Shown piece after piece: positions 54,170 through 62,887 of a stretch of 64,000 nucleotides of DNA (position 1 is the stretch's first letter; each line of letters begins with the position of its first letter). The stretch is from Streptomyces djakartensis (GTDB lineage Bacteria > Actinomycetota > Actinomycetes > Streptomycetales > Streptomycetaceae): contig NZ_BMWE01000001.1 of NCBI RefSeq assembly GCF_014651075.1, forward strand, positions 620,001 through 684,000, read 5' to 3'. The notes below the pieces were generated by a model that was not told the DNA's origin, did no database searches, and saw only the letters and a list, made by a program, of their open reading frames with translations. The translations under genes and the position numbers were made by a program.

Positions 54170-54918
54170 GCGCGGCCGCGGACGACATCGGCGCGACGAG
54201 GAAGGACGCCCGCGCGCCCCACACGGATGATCCCGTCGTGCTGCTGACCGGGGCCAACCGCGGCACCGGCCGGGCGGTGGCCGAGGAGCTGCATGCCTCT
54301 GGGTGGCGTGTTCACGCCCTCTCCCGGACACCCGCACGACTGCCCTGGATGCACGAGGTCATCTGCGACCTGCGACATCCCGAGCAGGTCGGCCTCGCCG
54401 TCGACCGGGTCGCCAAGGCCGCCGGCGGCCTGGACGCAGTGGTGACCGGCGGAGTCGTACGCGCCCTCGGCGACGTCGCCTCGCTCCCCCTTGACGACTG
54501 GCGGGAGGCGGTCGACGTCAATCTCACGTCGGTGCTGGCACTGGTGCAGTCGGCTTTGCCGCACCTGCGCCGCGGCGGGGGCCGAATCGTCCTGATGGGC
54601 AGCCACGCGGGCAGCCGCTTCTTCGAAGGCGGGGCCGCCTACTGCATGACGAAGGCATCGCTCAAGGCACTCGCCGAGGTGCTGCTGCTGGAGGAACGAG
54701 TGCACGGCGTCTGCACCACCCTGATCAGCCCGGGGGCCATCGCCAACTTACCTGGTGACGACTCACCGATGAAGATGGCCACCTCGTCAGTGGCACAGGC
54801 CGTGCGCTGGGCGCTGGAGGCGCCGGATGACACTGTCGTCGGCGAGCTCGAACTCCGGCCCGCCCGCATCCCCGCCCGCCCGGCGGTGTCCGGGCTGGAC
54901 CGGCTTCAGGCCGTCTGA
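54166..54918 (+). CDS. Short-chain dehydrogenase/reductase
   Basis: A 250-residue SDR. The NAD(P) loop is VVLLTGANRGTGRAVAEEL, and Ser, Tyr and Lys of the active site are in IVLMGSHAGSRFFEGGAAYCMTKASLKAL (S, then Y-x3-K; shown here as short motifs MGSHAG and YCMTK). A 25-residue N-terminal extension precedes the fold. It is coupled to the PurC-like gene. A PurC-like/SDR pair also occurs in pentostatin biosynthesis (PenC/PenB). Confidence 0.9.
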   Translation: MSAAADDIGATRKDARAPHTDDPVVLLTGANRGTGRAVAEELHASGWRVHALSRTPARLPWMHEVICDLRHPEQVGLAVDRVAKAAGGLDAVVTGGVVRALGDVASLPLDDWREAVDVNLTSVLALVQSALPHLRRGGGRIVLMGSHAGSRFFEGGAAYCMTKASLKALAEVLLLEERVHGVCTTLISPGAIANLPGDDSPMKMATSSVAQAVRWALEAPDDTVVGELELRPARIPARPAVSGLDRLQAV

Positions 54919-55023
54919 CAGCGCGCGGCACCTTACGAAGCCGCTTCGCAACGCGTACGAACGCACGGCCTTGTCGTCCGTCCGCCTTGGGACGTCCGCA
55001 CACCGATGTGGCGAAGGAGAGGC

Positions 55024-55497
55024 ATGACCGAGCAGAACAAGCAGTTGGACGCGGTCACCGCAGAGAGCACCGTTGACACGAGTTGGGACCTCGCAGTGGG
55101 GTTGATCTCCGCCGTCGGCAACGTGTCCGACGCGCCGTTCTCGGCGAGCGGCGGAGTGCAGATCGGCTTCGCCTCCCGCCTGTGGATCTCCCTGGACATC
55201 AGCGGACGCCCGGTCTCCCTGGACGTCTTCGACGTCCCTTCGATCCTGGTGGGCATGGTGCCGCCGGCCCGGCGCGGCGAGGAAGGCGCGCCCGCCGCAC
55301 CGCCGGGCACGATCCCCTGGCTCCTGGACCCCGACAGCAACTGGGTCTGGATCGCGCTGATCGCGGCGCCCGCGCGGCAGCGCCTTGTCCGCGAGGGCTG
55401 GGTCGAGGTGTGGCTGCACCAGGACCGGCCCGTGCGTCTCAAGGTGCGGGCGCCGGTCCGCGGAACTCCCGTATCGGCCAGGCGGTCCACACCGTGA
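55024..55497 (+). CDS. Uncharacterised 157-residue island protein
   Basis: Not recognised. It begins with a polar 20-residue stretch, then SRLWISLDISGRPVSLDVFD, hydrophobic and aromatic strands, and WLLDPDSNWVWIALIAAPAR near residue 100. The pattern suggests a beta-rich soluble protein; no catalytic motif is seen. AAGGAGA lies before the ATG at 55024, and the end overlaps the HAD gene by four bases (GTGA), so it is a real gene of the rightward operon. Confidence 0.75.
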   Translation: MTEQNKQLDAVTAESTVDTSWDLAVGLISAVGNVSDAPFSASGGVQIGFASRLWISLDISGRPVSLDVFDVPSILVGMVPPARRGEEGAPAAPPGTIPWLLDPDSNWVWIALIAAPARQRLVREGWVEVWLHQDRPVRLKVRAPVRGTPVSARRSTP

Positions 55498-56318
55498 GCG
55501 CGCCGGACCGCATCCGTCTGGTCTGCACCGATCTCGACGGCACACTGCTCAATGAGCGGGGCGCCGTCGGACCTCTGACCCACGCCGCGCTCACCGAAGC
55601 GGCGCGATGCGGCGTCCCAGTGGTGTGTGTGACCGGCCGTCCCCTGCGCGACGCGCTGTCCGTCTGCCGTGACATCGGCACGGACGGCTTGGTGGTGTGC
55701 AGCAACGGAGCAGTCGTGGCGGAGGTCGCGACCGGGAAGCCGCTGCGCTGCCGGGGCTTCTCCCGCCGCCGGGCCCGCACGGCCCTCGCCCGATTGCGCG
55801 CCCGGCTGCCCGGCGTGGTGCTCGGAGTGGACACCTTGCACGGACTTTTCCTGGAACGGGGATTCGAGAAGCTGGTACCGGACTGCTGGCAGCACGCGTG
55901 CGTTCCGGACGTCGCCGAGGTGCCGATCCCGGGCGACGGCGTGCTCAAGATTCTGGCCGTGCACCCCGACCTGGTGGGACCGTCGCTGGCGCGTCGTCTG
56001 GTCCACCCCGGCGACGGCGTCCTCGCGACCTGGTCCACGCCCTACTTCCTGGAGGTCGCGCCGACCGGCGTGGACAAGGGGGCGGCTCTGCGCTGGCTGG
56101 CCGACCACCACGCGATACGGGTCGCCGCTGTTGCCGCGGTCGGCGACATGCCCAACGACTTGCCGATGCTGCGCGCGGCCGGCCTCGCCGCTGCGGTCGC
56201 CAACGCCCACCCGTCGGTGCGCCGGTGCGCCGACCTGATCCTCCCCAGCAACGAGGAGGAGGGGGTGGCCGATCTGCTGTCGATGGTCCTGTCGGCACGG
56301 CAGGAGGAGATCAGGTGA
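55494..56318 (+). CDS. HAD-superfamily phosphatase (Cof type)
   Basis: A 274-residue hydrolase with a C2 cap. Motif I is CTDLDGTLL (nucleophile D13, acid D15), motif II VCVTGRPL, motif III Lys in the DKGAALRWL region and motif IV GDMPNDLPML. Cof enzymes dephosphorylate sugar phosphates, flavin/pterin precursors or nucleotides. In the island it may remove a phosphate left after the Nudix step. The GTG at 55494 is coupled to the upstream gene. Confidence 0.9.
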   Translation: MSAPDRIRLVCTDLDGTLLNERGAVGPLTHAALTEAARCGVPVVCVTGRPLRDALSVCRDIGTDGLVVCSNGAVVAEVATGKPLRCRGFSRRRARTALARLRARLPGVVLGVDTLHGLFLERGFEKLVPDCWQHACVPDVAEVPIPGDGVLKILAVHPDLVGPSLARRLVHPGDGVLATWSTPYFLEVAPTGVDKGAALRWLADHHAIRVAAVAAVGDMPNDLPMLRAAGLAAAVANAHPSVRRCADLILPSNEEEGVADLLSMVLSARQEEIR

Positions 56319-56331
56319 GGTGCGGGGAGGG

Positions 56332-56380
56332 GGCGCCTCGGAAGCCGGCGCGGCGGCCGCCGACGCCGAGGCGCCGGCTT
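56332..56380. terminator. Hairpin terminator between the island and ccsB
   Basis: GGCGCCTCGG (56332-56341) pairs with CCGAGGCGCC (56366-56375), and an alternative stem AAGCCGGCG (56342-56350) pairs with CGCCGGCTT (56372-56380). It lies between convergent genes 14 bp after the HAD stop. Confidence 0.65.
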
Positions 56381-56425
56381 GGGGCGAGGTTCGGGTGAGC
56401 CGGATCCATGCTGTCCGTGCCCCGG

Positions 56426-57508
56426 TCACACGCCCGCGTACGAGTGCTTGCCGGAGACGAAGATGTTCACGCCGTAGTAGTTGAACAGCCAGCAGCCGAA
56501 GGCGAGGAGGGCCAGGTAGGCGGCCTTGCGGCCCTTCCAGCCGGCCGTGGCGCGGGCGTGCAGGTAGCCGGCGTAGGCGACCCAGGTGATGAACGACCAG
56601 GTCTCCTTCGGGTCCCAGCCCCAGTAGCGGCCCCAGGCGTCACCGGCCCAGATGGCGCCCGCGATGATCGTGAACGTCCACAGCGGGAAGACGGCGGCGT
56701 TGACGCGGTAGGAGAACTTGTCGAGGGAGGCCGACGACGGCAGCCGCTCCAGGACGGAGGTGGCGAAGGTGCCGGGACGGCCGCCGGTGGCGAGCTTGTT
56801 CTCGTAGGAGTCCTTGAAGAGGTACAGGACGGTGGAGACCGCGCCGACGTAGAAGACCGCGCCGCAGAAGATCGCGGTCGAGACGTGGATGTACAGCCAG
56901 TACGAGTGCAGGGCGGGGACCAGCTGGTCGCTGGCCGTGTAGAGGACGGTGACCGCGAGGCCGAGGTCCAGCAGGACCGTGGTGATCAGGAACAGGCCGA
57001 GCCAGCGGACGTTCTTGCGCAGCGCCAGCAGCAGGAGGTACACACCGACGGCGACCGTGGAGAACGTGATGTTGAACTCGTACATGTTGCCCCACGGCGC
57101 CCGCTCCACCGACAGGGCACGGGCCAGCACACCACCGGACTCGACCAGGAAGGCGAGGACCGTGAGGGAGACGGCGATACGGCCGTACAGGTCGCCCTGC
57201 GCGTCGCCGCCGTGCGCCCCGGGCCCGTCCGGCACGTCCCGCCGACCGGCCGACGCCCGCACGGTGACCTTGGGCCGCTCCAGGACGGCGGTGCCGCCGG
57301 CCTGGTTCGCGGTGACGGCGGGCGCCTGCTTCGCCCCGGCCGGCCCGGCGGTGAGCGCGGCGGCGGTCCTGGCGACCTTGCTGCGGCTGCCGAAGAGCCA
57401 TTCGGCGATGTACGCGAAGAACGCCAGGGTGTAGACGGCCATCGCGGAGTAGATCAGCACGTTGCTGATGTTCGCGAGGTTTTCGTTGGTGGCGGCGGCG
57501 AGAGTCAC
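56426..57508 (-). CDS. ccsB: Cytochrome c biogenesis protein CcsB/CcsA (haem lyase subunit)
   Basis: A 360-residue membrane protein with about eight helices that, with ResB, moves haem to the outside and attaches it to apocytochrome c (system II). The tryptophan-rich haem site WGWDPKETWSFITW and flanking His residues in transmembrane segments are seen. It overlaps resB by four bases. It is the last gene of the res/ccd operon. The short helix-linker region of 60 residues around position 50-100 is actinobacteria-specific. Confidence 0.93.
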   Translation of the reverse strand: MTLAAATNENLANISNVLIYSAMAVYTLAFFAYIAEWLFGSRSKVARTAAALTAGPAGAKQAPAVTANQAGGTAVLERPKVTVRASAGRRDVPDGPGAHGGDAQGDLYGRIAVSLTVLAFLVESGGVLARALSVERAPWGNMYEFNITFSTVAVGVYLLLLALRKNVRWLGLFLITTVLLDLGLAVTVLYTASDQLVPALHSYWLYIHVSTAIFCGAVFYVGAVSTVLYLFKDSYENKLATGGRPGTFATSVLERLPSSASLDKFSYRVNAAVFPLWTFTIIAGAIWAGDAWGRYWGWDPKETWSFITWVAYAGYLHARATAGWKGRKAAYLALLAFGCWLFNYYGVNIFVSGKHSYAGV

Positions 57509-59262
57509 TGCTGCTCAGCCCCTTCGGCGGGTACGGGGGTGTCGTGGCCCGGCTCCTGGTCGGGGTCGGGGTCGGGGTCGGGCGAATCTGCGGGACCGTC
57601 GGCGTCGGGCGCGGCCGGTGTCCGGTCGTAGAGCGTCCCGGCGAGTTCGCCGAGCTCCTCGGGCACCTTGGCGGACTCGCTGCGGCCGAGGCCCGCCATC
57701 TCGACGACGGTGACGCCGTCGGCGCCCTTGACCGCGCGCACCCAGACGCGGCGGCGCTGGATGAACAGGGAGGCGGCGAGACCGCCGATGGCGGCGATCG
57801 CCCCGGTGAGGGCCCAGCCGCCGCCGGGCTCCTGGACGACCTGGAAGCCGGCCCACTCCTTGACGTCCTTGCCGAAGGTGACCGAACCGGCGCCGTTCGG
57901 GAGCGTCATGGTCTCGCCGGGCCGCAGCAGCTTCTTGAACAGCTTGCCCTGGGAGTCCTTGAACTCCTTCATGTTGGTCTTGTCCATCTGGTACACGCTC
58001 TGCGGGATGCCCGAGTCGGCCCCCAGGTCGCCGTGGTAGGCGGACAGCGCGAGCACCGGGGAGTCCAGCGCCGGGAACTGCGACAGCATCGTGCCGCTGG
58101 CGGCGCCGCCGAAGGTCGGCACGAAGAAGGCGTTGAAGCCGAGCTGTTCCTTCTTGCCCTGGGGGTCGCGGTAGCCGTCGAGGACCTTGACGGCGCCGGA
58201 GGAGGTGACGTTGGAGTCGAGCGGCAGCAGCGGTACGGGGCTGTCGTAGACGACCTCGCCCTTGCCGTCGCGGACCGTGATGACGGGCGCGTAGCCGTGG
58301 CTGACCAGGTAGACCTTGGCGTCGCCGATCTCCAGCGGGTGGTTGACCTTGACGGTGGTCTTACGGTCCTTGCCGTAGGGGCCCGTGCTGTAGTCGAGCG
58401 CGGCCTGGTAGGTGCGCGGGGTGCCCTTGTTGGGGCCGGTGCGCTCGTAGGTGCCGGTGAACTTGTCCAGGTTGAAGCTGAACGGCACCAGGTCGTCGGG
58501 CGTGAAGAGGTTGCCGGACTTGAAGTCGTCGTACTGGGTGAGGGTGTTGGAGAAGCCGTCGCCCTCGACGATCAGCTTGTTGCCCTCGGACTTGTAGAGC
58601 TGGCCCCAGGCGAAGGCGACCAGCATCACGATGAGGGCGATGTGGAAGACGAGGTTGCCCAGTTCACGCAGGTAGCCCTTCTCGGCGGCGACGGAGTCAC
58701 CGGCGAGGTGGGCGCGGAAGCGGCGCTTCTTCAGCAGGGCGAGGGCGGCGCTGTGGACCTGCTCGGGTTCGGCGGTGGTGCGCCAGGTGGTGTGGGCGGG
58801 CAGCCGGGTCAGCCGCTTGGGAGCGCCCGGCGGCAGGCCGCGCAGCTGGCCCACGAACTGCCAGGTGCGGGGCACGATGCAGCCGATGAGGGAGACGAAC
58901 AGCAGGATGTAGATCGCGGAGAACCACACCGAGCTGTAGACGTGGAACAGGCCGAGCTTGTCGTAGATGTCACCGAGGGTGGGGTTGCCCTCGCGGAAGT
59001 CGGCGACCTTCGTCTCGTCCTGGCCGGACTGCGGGATGAGCGAGCCGGGGATCGCGCCGAGGGAGAGCAGCAGGAGCAGCAGCAGCGCGACCCGCATGGA
59101 GGTCAGCTGCCGCCAGAACCAGCGGGCCCAGCCGATGACGCCCAGCGAGGGCAGGCCGGCGGGTTCCTCCGTGGGGGCGGTGGACAGCTGGGAGCCGGCG
59201 GCGCCCAGGTCCTGGTCCTCGGGTGCGGGCGGGGCCGGTTCGGAGGCGGTGGTCTTGCTCAT
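57505..59262 (-). CDS. resB: Cytochrome c biogenesis protein ResB
   Basis: A 585-residue ResB/Ccs1 protein. WARWFWRQLTSMRVALLLLL starts the first helix, followed by two more helices near residues 100 and 205, a large extracytoplasmic domain (about 230-480) and a final helix near 490. The N- and C-terminal tails are Pro/Glu/Asp-rich. ResB partners CcsB in haem delivery and ligation. Confidence 0.93.
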   Translation of the reverse strand: MSKTTASEPAPPAPEDQDLGAAGSQLSTAPTEEPAGLPSLGVIGWARWFWRQLTSMRVALLLLLLLSLGAIPGSLIPQSGQDETKVADFREGNPTLGDIYDKLGLFHVYSSVWFSAIYILLFVSLIGCIVPRTWQFVGQLRGLPPGAPKRLTRLPAHTTWRTTAEPEQVHSAALALLKKRRFRAHLAGDSVAAEKGYLRELGNLVFHIALIVMLVAFAWGQLYKSEGNKLIVEGDGFSNTLTQYDDFKSGNLFTPDDLVPFSFNLDKFTGTYERTGPNKGTPRTYQAALDYSTGPYGKDRKTTVKVNHPLEIGDAKVYLVSHGYAPVITVRDGKGEVVYDSPVPLLPLDSNVTSSGAVKVLDGYRDPQGKKEQLGFNAFFVPTFGGAASGTMLSQFPALDSPVLALSAYHGDLGADSGIPQSVYQMDKTNMKEFKDSQGKLFKKLLRPGETMTLPNGAGSVTFGKDVKEWAGFQVVQEPGGGWALTGAIAAIGGLAASLFIQRRRVWVRAVKGADGVTVVEMAGLGRSESAKVPEELGELAGTLYDRTPAAPDADGPADSPDPDPDPDQEPGHDTPVPAEGAEQQ

Positions 59263-59265
59263 GGA

Positions 59266-60039
59266 TCAGATCCCCACAGTGAAGCCGTCGGACCAGACCT
59301 GCATCTCCTGCACGATGCGGTCCCAGGCGCCGGTCAGCAGCAGCAGACCGGTCACGATCATCATGGTGCCGCCGATCCGCATCACCCAGACGTAGTGGCG
59401 CTTGATCCACCCGAAGGCTCCGAGGGCCTTGCGGAAGGCGACCGCGGCGAGCACGAACGGCACGCCCAGGCCCAGACAGTACGCGACGGTGAGGACGGCG
59501 CCGCGCCCGGCGCTGCCCTGGTCGGAGGAGAGGGCCAGCACGGAGGCGAGGGTGGGGCCGATGCAGGGCGTCCAGCCGATCCCGAACAGCGCCCCGAGCA
59601 GGGGCGCGCCGACCAGCCCGGTCGCCGGCCTGCGGTGGAAACGGAACTCGCGCTGGGTGGCCCAGGGCATGAGGCCCATGAAGAAGACGCCCATGAGGAT
59701 CATGAGTACGCCGAGCACCTTGGACAGGACGTCCTTGTACTCCTGGAGCGTGGCGCCGAAGTAGCCGAACAGGGCCCCGGAGGAGACGAACACGGCGGTG
59801 AAGCCGAGCACGAACAGGGAGGCTCCCGCGACCATCCGGCCGCGCCGGGCCTCGGCGAGGTCGGTGCCGGCGACCCCGGTGACGTAGGACAGGTAACCGG
59901 GCACCAGCGGCAGGACGCACGGGGAGAAGAAGGAGACGAGGCCGCCGAGCAGCGCGAGTGGCAGGGCCGCCAGCAGGGCCCCCTCGAGCACCGTGCCGCT
60001 GGGGTCCGCGACCGCGGCGAGCGTGGTGACTGCGGTCAC
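59266..60039 (-). CDS. ccdA: Cytochrome c biogenesis thiol:disulfide membrane protein
   Basis: A 257-residue membrane protein with six helices of the CcdA/DsbD family. The two redox Cys are visible in SFFSPCVLPLVPGYLSY (helix 1) and GWTPCIGPTLASVL (helix 4). It carries electrons from cytosolic thioredoxin to ResA. The GTG start at 60039 is 1 bp from the resA stop. Confidence 0.94.
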   Translation of the reverse strand: MTAVTTLAAVADPSGTVLEGALLAALPLALLGGLVSFFSPCVLPLVPGYLSYVTGVAGTDLAEARRGRMVAGASLFVLGFTAVFVSSGALFGYFGATLQEYKDVLSKVLGVLMILMGVFFMGLMPWATQREFRFHRRPATGLVGAPLLGALFGIGWTPCIGPTLASVLALSSDQGSAGRGAVLTVAYCLGLGVPFVLAAVAFRKALGAFGWIKRHYVWVMRIGGTMMIVTGLLLLTGAWDRIVQEMQVWSDGFTVGI

Positions 60040-60040
60040 G

Positions 60041-60667
60041 TCACTTCTCCGCGACGACCGGCTTGAGCATCTTCAGCAGCCGTTCCTCGCTGAGCGCGGA
60101 CAGCGAGCGGGCCGCGATCTTCCCGTCCCGGTCGAGGACGAGGGTGGTGGGGACCGCCTGCGGGTTGAGGGTGCCCTTCTTGAAGCGGAGCAGCAGCTTG
60201 CCGGTGGGGTCGTAGAGGCTGGGGTAGGTGATGCCGAAGTCCTTCTCGAAGGCGAGGGCGGCGCCGGAGGTGGCGTCGCGGGTGTTGATGCCGACGAACT
60301 GCACGCCCTTGCCGGCGTACGCCTTGGACACCTTCGCGAAGTACTTGGCCTCGGCGCGGCAGGGGTTGCACCAGGAGCCCCACACGTTGAGGACGACGAC
60401 CTTGCCCTTGTAGTCGGCGACGTCGAGGGTCTTGCCCGCGATGGTCTTGCCGGACAGGTCGGGAGCCGGGGTGCGCTCGCCCTCGGCGACCGTGGCGATG
60501 CCGTCGGTGCCGGTCACGAAGTTGGTGTTGCCGCCCCCGCCGGAGGTGCCGCCGGAGCCGCACGCGGAGACGAGCAGCGCGGCCAGGGCGGCGCCGGCGG
60601 TCAGGGCGGCGCGGCGGACACGGCGGGTGCGGTTCGAACGCAGGGGGGCGCGACTGGCGGCACTCAT
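60041..60667 (-). CDS. resA: Thioredoxin-like lipoprotein ResA
   Basis: A 208-residue thiol-disulfide oxidoreductase anchored outside the membrane. The signal ends in the lipobox VSAC, then a Gly/Ser linker. The thioredoxin active site is WGSWCNPCRAEAKYF (CNPC). It keeps apocytochrome c cysteines reduced for haem attachment; electrons come from CcdA, the next gene. First gene of the res-ccd-ccs operon. Confidence 0.94.
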   Translation of the reverse strand: MSAASRAPLRSNRTRRVRRAALTAGAALAALLVSACGSGGTSGGGGNTNFVTGTDGIATVAEGERTPAPDLSGKTIAGKTLDVADYKGKVVVLNVWGSWCNPCRAEAKYFAKVSKAYAGKGVQFVGINTRDATSGAALAFEKDFGITYPSLYDPTGKLLLRFKKGTLNPQAVPTTLVLDRDGKIAARSLSALSEERLLKMLKPVVAEK

Positions 60668-60733
60668 GTGAAAAGTTTCGCATGCCGGTTCCGGGGCTTC
60701 CGCCCGCCCCCCTTGCGGGCGGAAAACCGCATT

Positions 60734-62029
60734 TCAGGCAGCGTTTCGGGGGGGCGTACCGGCCTCCTGCGGGTTCTTCTCGATGAACCCCTTCCAGCCC
60801 CCTGCCGGTTGCTGCCCGACCTCGAGCGTCCGGAGCTTGGCGAGCACCTCGGGCCGCTGCGCGTCCAGCCAGTCGGTGAACTGCCGGAAGGAGACGAGAC
60901 GCACATCCGCGCCCTTCTCCTTCTCCCTCGCCATGTACTTGATGGCCTCCTCGACGGCGTCCATGTAGATGCCGCCGTTCCACTGCTCGAAGTGGTTGCC
61001 GATGAAGAGGGGCGCCCGGTTTGTCTCATATGCCCGCTTGAATCCCTGGATGTACGCCTGGGCTGCCTGCTTCCGCCAGCCCGGGTAGTTGTGCGCGGGT
61101 GCCTTCGTGGTGCTGATGGACTGGTTCGCCAGCATGTTGTAGTCCATGGCGAGAACTTCGAAGCCGCGGCCGGGGAAAGGTATCTGCTGCAACGGCAGGT
61201 CCCAGATCCCCTGGCGCTTGACGGGCCACACCTGGCGGCCCCCGGGCGAGGAGGCGTCGTAGCGCCAGCCGAGCTCACGGGCGGTGGGCAGCAGGTTGTC
61301 CTGGCCGAGCAGACAGGGCGTACGACCGCCGACGAGCTCCTTGTCGTAGTCGAACGGCAGCGACGGCAGGTCGGTCCACCCGGTGTTGGTGCGCCACTCC
61401 TTCACGAAGGACTTCGCCTGGTCGATCTCGCTGCGCCACTGCCGGGGCGTCCAGTTCTTGACCGAGCCGCGGGACTCGCCGCAGAAGTGCCCGTTGAAGT
61501 GGGTGCCGATCTCGTGGCCCTCCAGCCACGCCCGGCGGAGGCCCTTCAGCGTGTCCTTGATGTGCTCGTCGGTGAGGTAGCCGATGTCGGAGGCGCCGCG
61601 CGGGTTGTTCGGCGGGTCGTAGCGGCGCTTCTTCGACTCGGGCAGCAGGTACAGCCCGGACAGGAAGAAGGTCATGCTCGCGCCGTGTTCCTCGGCCAGG
61701 TCCAAAAAGCGCGGGAAGAGGCCGTTGCCGACCTCGCCGGCGCCGTCCCAGGAGAACACGACGAACTGTGGCGGGGTCTGACCCGGCTCCAGCGGCTCGG
61801 GCTCGGCGGGCTGGTGGGGCTGCTTGCCGGTGTAGGCGGTGGAGCCGTCGCCGATGGGCCGGGCGGCCGGCTTGGGCTTCGACTTGGAGCCACCCTGTGC
61901 GGAGCTGCCGGAACCATCGGTGCGACGGGAGTCATCCGACCCGGTGAGGCCGCCGCAGCCGGCGAGCGAGACGGCGGCCGCGGCCCCCGCGCCGAGTCCG
62001 AGCATTCCCCTGCGGGAGTAAGGGCGCAT
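60734..62029 (-). CDS. Polysaccharide-deacetylase-like lipoprotein
   Basis: A 431-residue exported protein with SRRGMLGLG and lipobox SLAGC (Tat-like n-region), a Ser/Lys linker, and a NodB-like domain: FSWDGAGEVGNG replaces TFDDGP, so the second Asp ligand is Gly, but GHEIGTHFNGHF keeps two His of the HxxxH loop. Activity is therefore doubtful though more likely than in the GT2 fusion at 14.9 kb. The ATG at 62029 is used; GTG 62047 is possible. It lies 66 bp upstream of resA on the same strand. Confidence 0.82.
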   Translation of the reverse strand: MRPYSRRGMLGLGAGAAAAVSLAGCGGLTGSDDSRRTDGSGSSAQGGSKSKPKPAARPIGDGSTAYTGKQPHQPAEPEPLEPGQTPPQFVVFSWDGAGEVGNGLFPRFLDLAEEHGASMTFFLSGLYLLPESKKRRYDPPNNPRGASDIGYLTDEHIKDTLKGLRRAWLEGHEIGTHFNGHFCGESRGSVKNWTPRQWRSEIDQAKSFVKEWRTNTGWTDLPSLPFDYDKELVGGRTPCLLGQDNLLPTARELGWRYDASSPGGRQVWPVKRQGIWDLPLQQIPFPGRGFEVLAMDYNMLANQSISTTKAPAHNYPGWRKQAAQAYIQGFKRAYETNRAPLFIGNHFEQWNGGIYMDAVEEAIKYMAREKEKGADVRLVSFRQFTDWLDAQRPEVLAKLRTLEVGQQPAGGWKGFIEKNPQEAGTPPRNAA

Positions 62030-62188
62030 GGCATCCCCGTTCGTCACGTTCTCTGGTGGTCACCCAGTCAGAGGACGCGACGAACGAGGAGGTTCCGTCG
62101 AAACTTGCAGATTCCGTAACGAAGCGATCAGAGGTGAACAGAAAGGGCTTACGCGACCCGGGTGCGCCTCACGCGACCGGCGTGCGGC

Positions 62189-62887
62189 TCAGGCGCCGAA
62201 CGCCTTGGCCTGCCCCTTCACCGGCTTGGCCCCGGCGAGGAGATGCGCCGGGACGAGATCGCGGGCCGGCTCGCTGTAGCCGACGGAGACGATCCGGTCA
62301 CCCTGGTACGTGAACGTCGTCAGCGACGCCAGCGTGCACTGCCGCTTGCGCGGATCGTGCCACAGCCGCCGCCGCTCGACGTACGACCGCACGATCCAGA
62401 TCGGCAGCTGGTGGCTGACCACGACCGCCTCGTGCCCCCGGGCCTTGTCCTTCGCCGCGCTCAGCGCGTTCATCATCCGTACGACCTGGTCGACGTACGG
62501 CTCGCCCCAGGACGGACGGAACGGGTTGACCAGGTGCCTCCAGTTGCCGGGCTTGCGCAGCGCCCCGTCCCCGACGCCGAACGTCTTGCCCTGGAAGATG
62601 TTGGCGGCCTCGATCAGCCGCTCGTCGGTGGCGAGATCCAGCCCGTGCGCCTTGGCGATCGGCTCCGCCGTCTCCTGCGCCCGCTCCAGCGGGGAGGCGA
62701 CGACATGGGTCACATCACGGTCCGACAGGTGCTCGGCGACCCGGTCGGCCATCCTGCGGCCCAGCTCGGAGAGGTGGTAGCCGGGCAGCCGCCCGTAGAG
62801 GATGCCGTCCGGGTTGGCCACCTCGCCGTGCCGCATGACGTGGACGACGGTGATGTCGCCGTTGCCGCCGCTGTTCCCGCCGCTCAT
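62189..62887 (-). CDS. Histidine phosphatase family protein (phosphoglycerate-mutase-like)
   Basis: A 232-residue branch-1 histidine phosphatase. The phospho-acceptor motif is [18 protein letters not shown], the second basic pocket is [15 protein letters not shown], and the later [12 protein letters not shown] supplies the second His. The N-terminus is Gly/Asn-rich. Substrate unknown. It overlaps hemL by four bases, so it is co-transcribed with it. Confidence 0.92.
   Translation of the reverse strand: MSGGNSGGNGDITVVHVMRHGEVANPDGILYGRLPGYHLSELGRRMADRVAEHLSDRDVTHVVASPLERAQETAEPIAKAHGLDLATDERLIEAANIFQGKTFGVGDGALRKPGNWRHLVNPFRPSWGEPYVDQVVRMMNALSAAKDKARGHEAVVVSHQLPIWIVRSYVERRRLWHDPRKRQCTLASLTTFTYQGDRIVSVGYSEPARDLVPAHLLAGAKPVKGQAKAFGA

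Noticed and set aside
46891..56318. 7-deazapurine (toyocamycin/tubercidin-type) cluster
   Set aside because: GTP cyclohydrolase, Nudix and HAD genes fit, but no QueD-, QueE- or QueC-like genes are present and the PurC-like and cupin genes are unexplained by that pathway.
46891..56318. Pentostatin/coformycin cluster
   Set aside because: A PurC-like/SDR pair is present, but the HisG-like phosphoribosyltransferase that starts that pathway is not in the window, so identity cannot be claimed.
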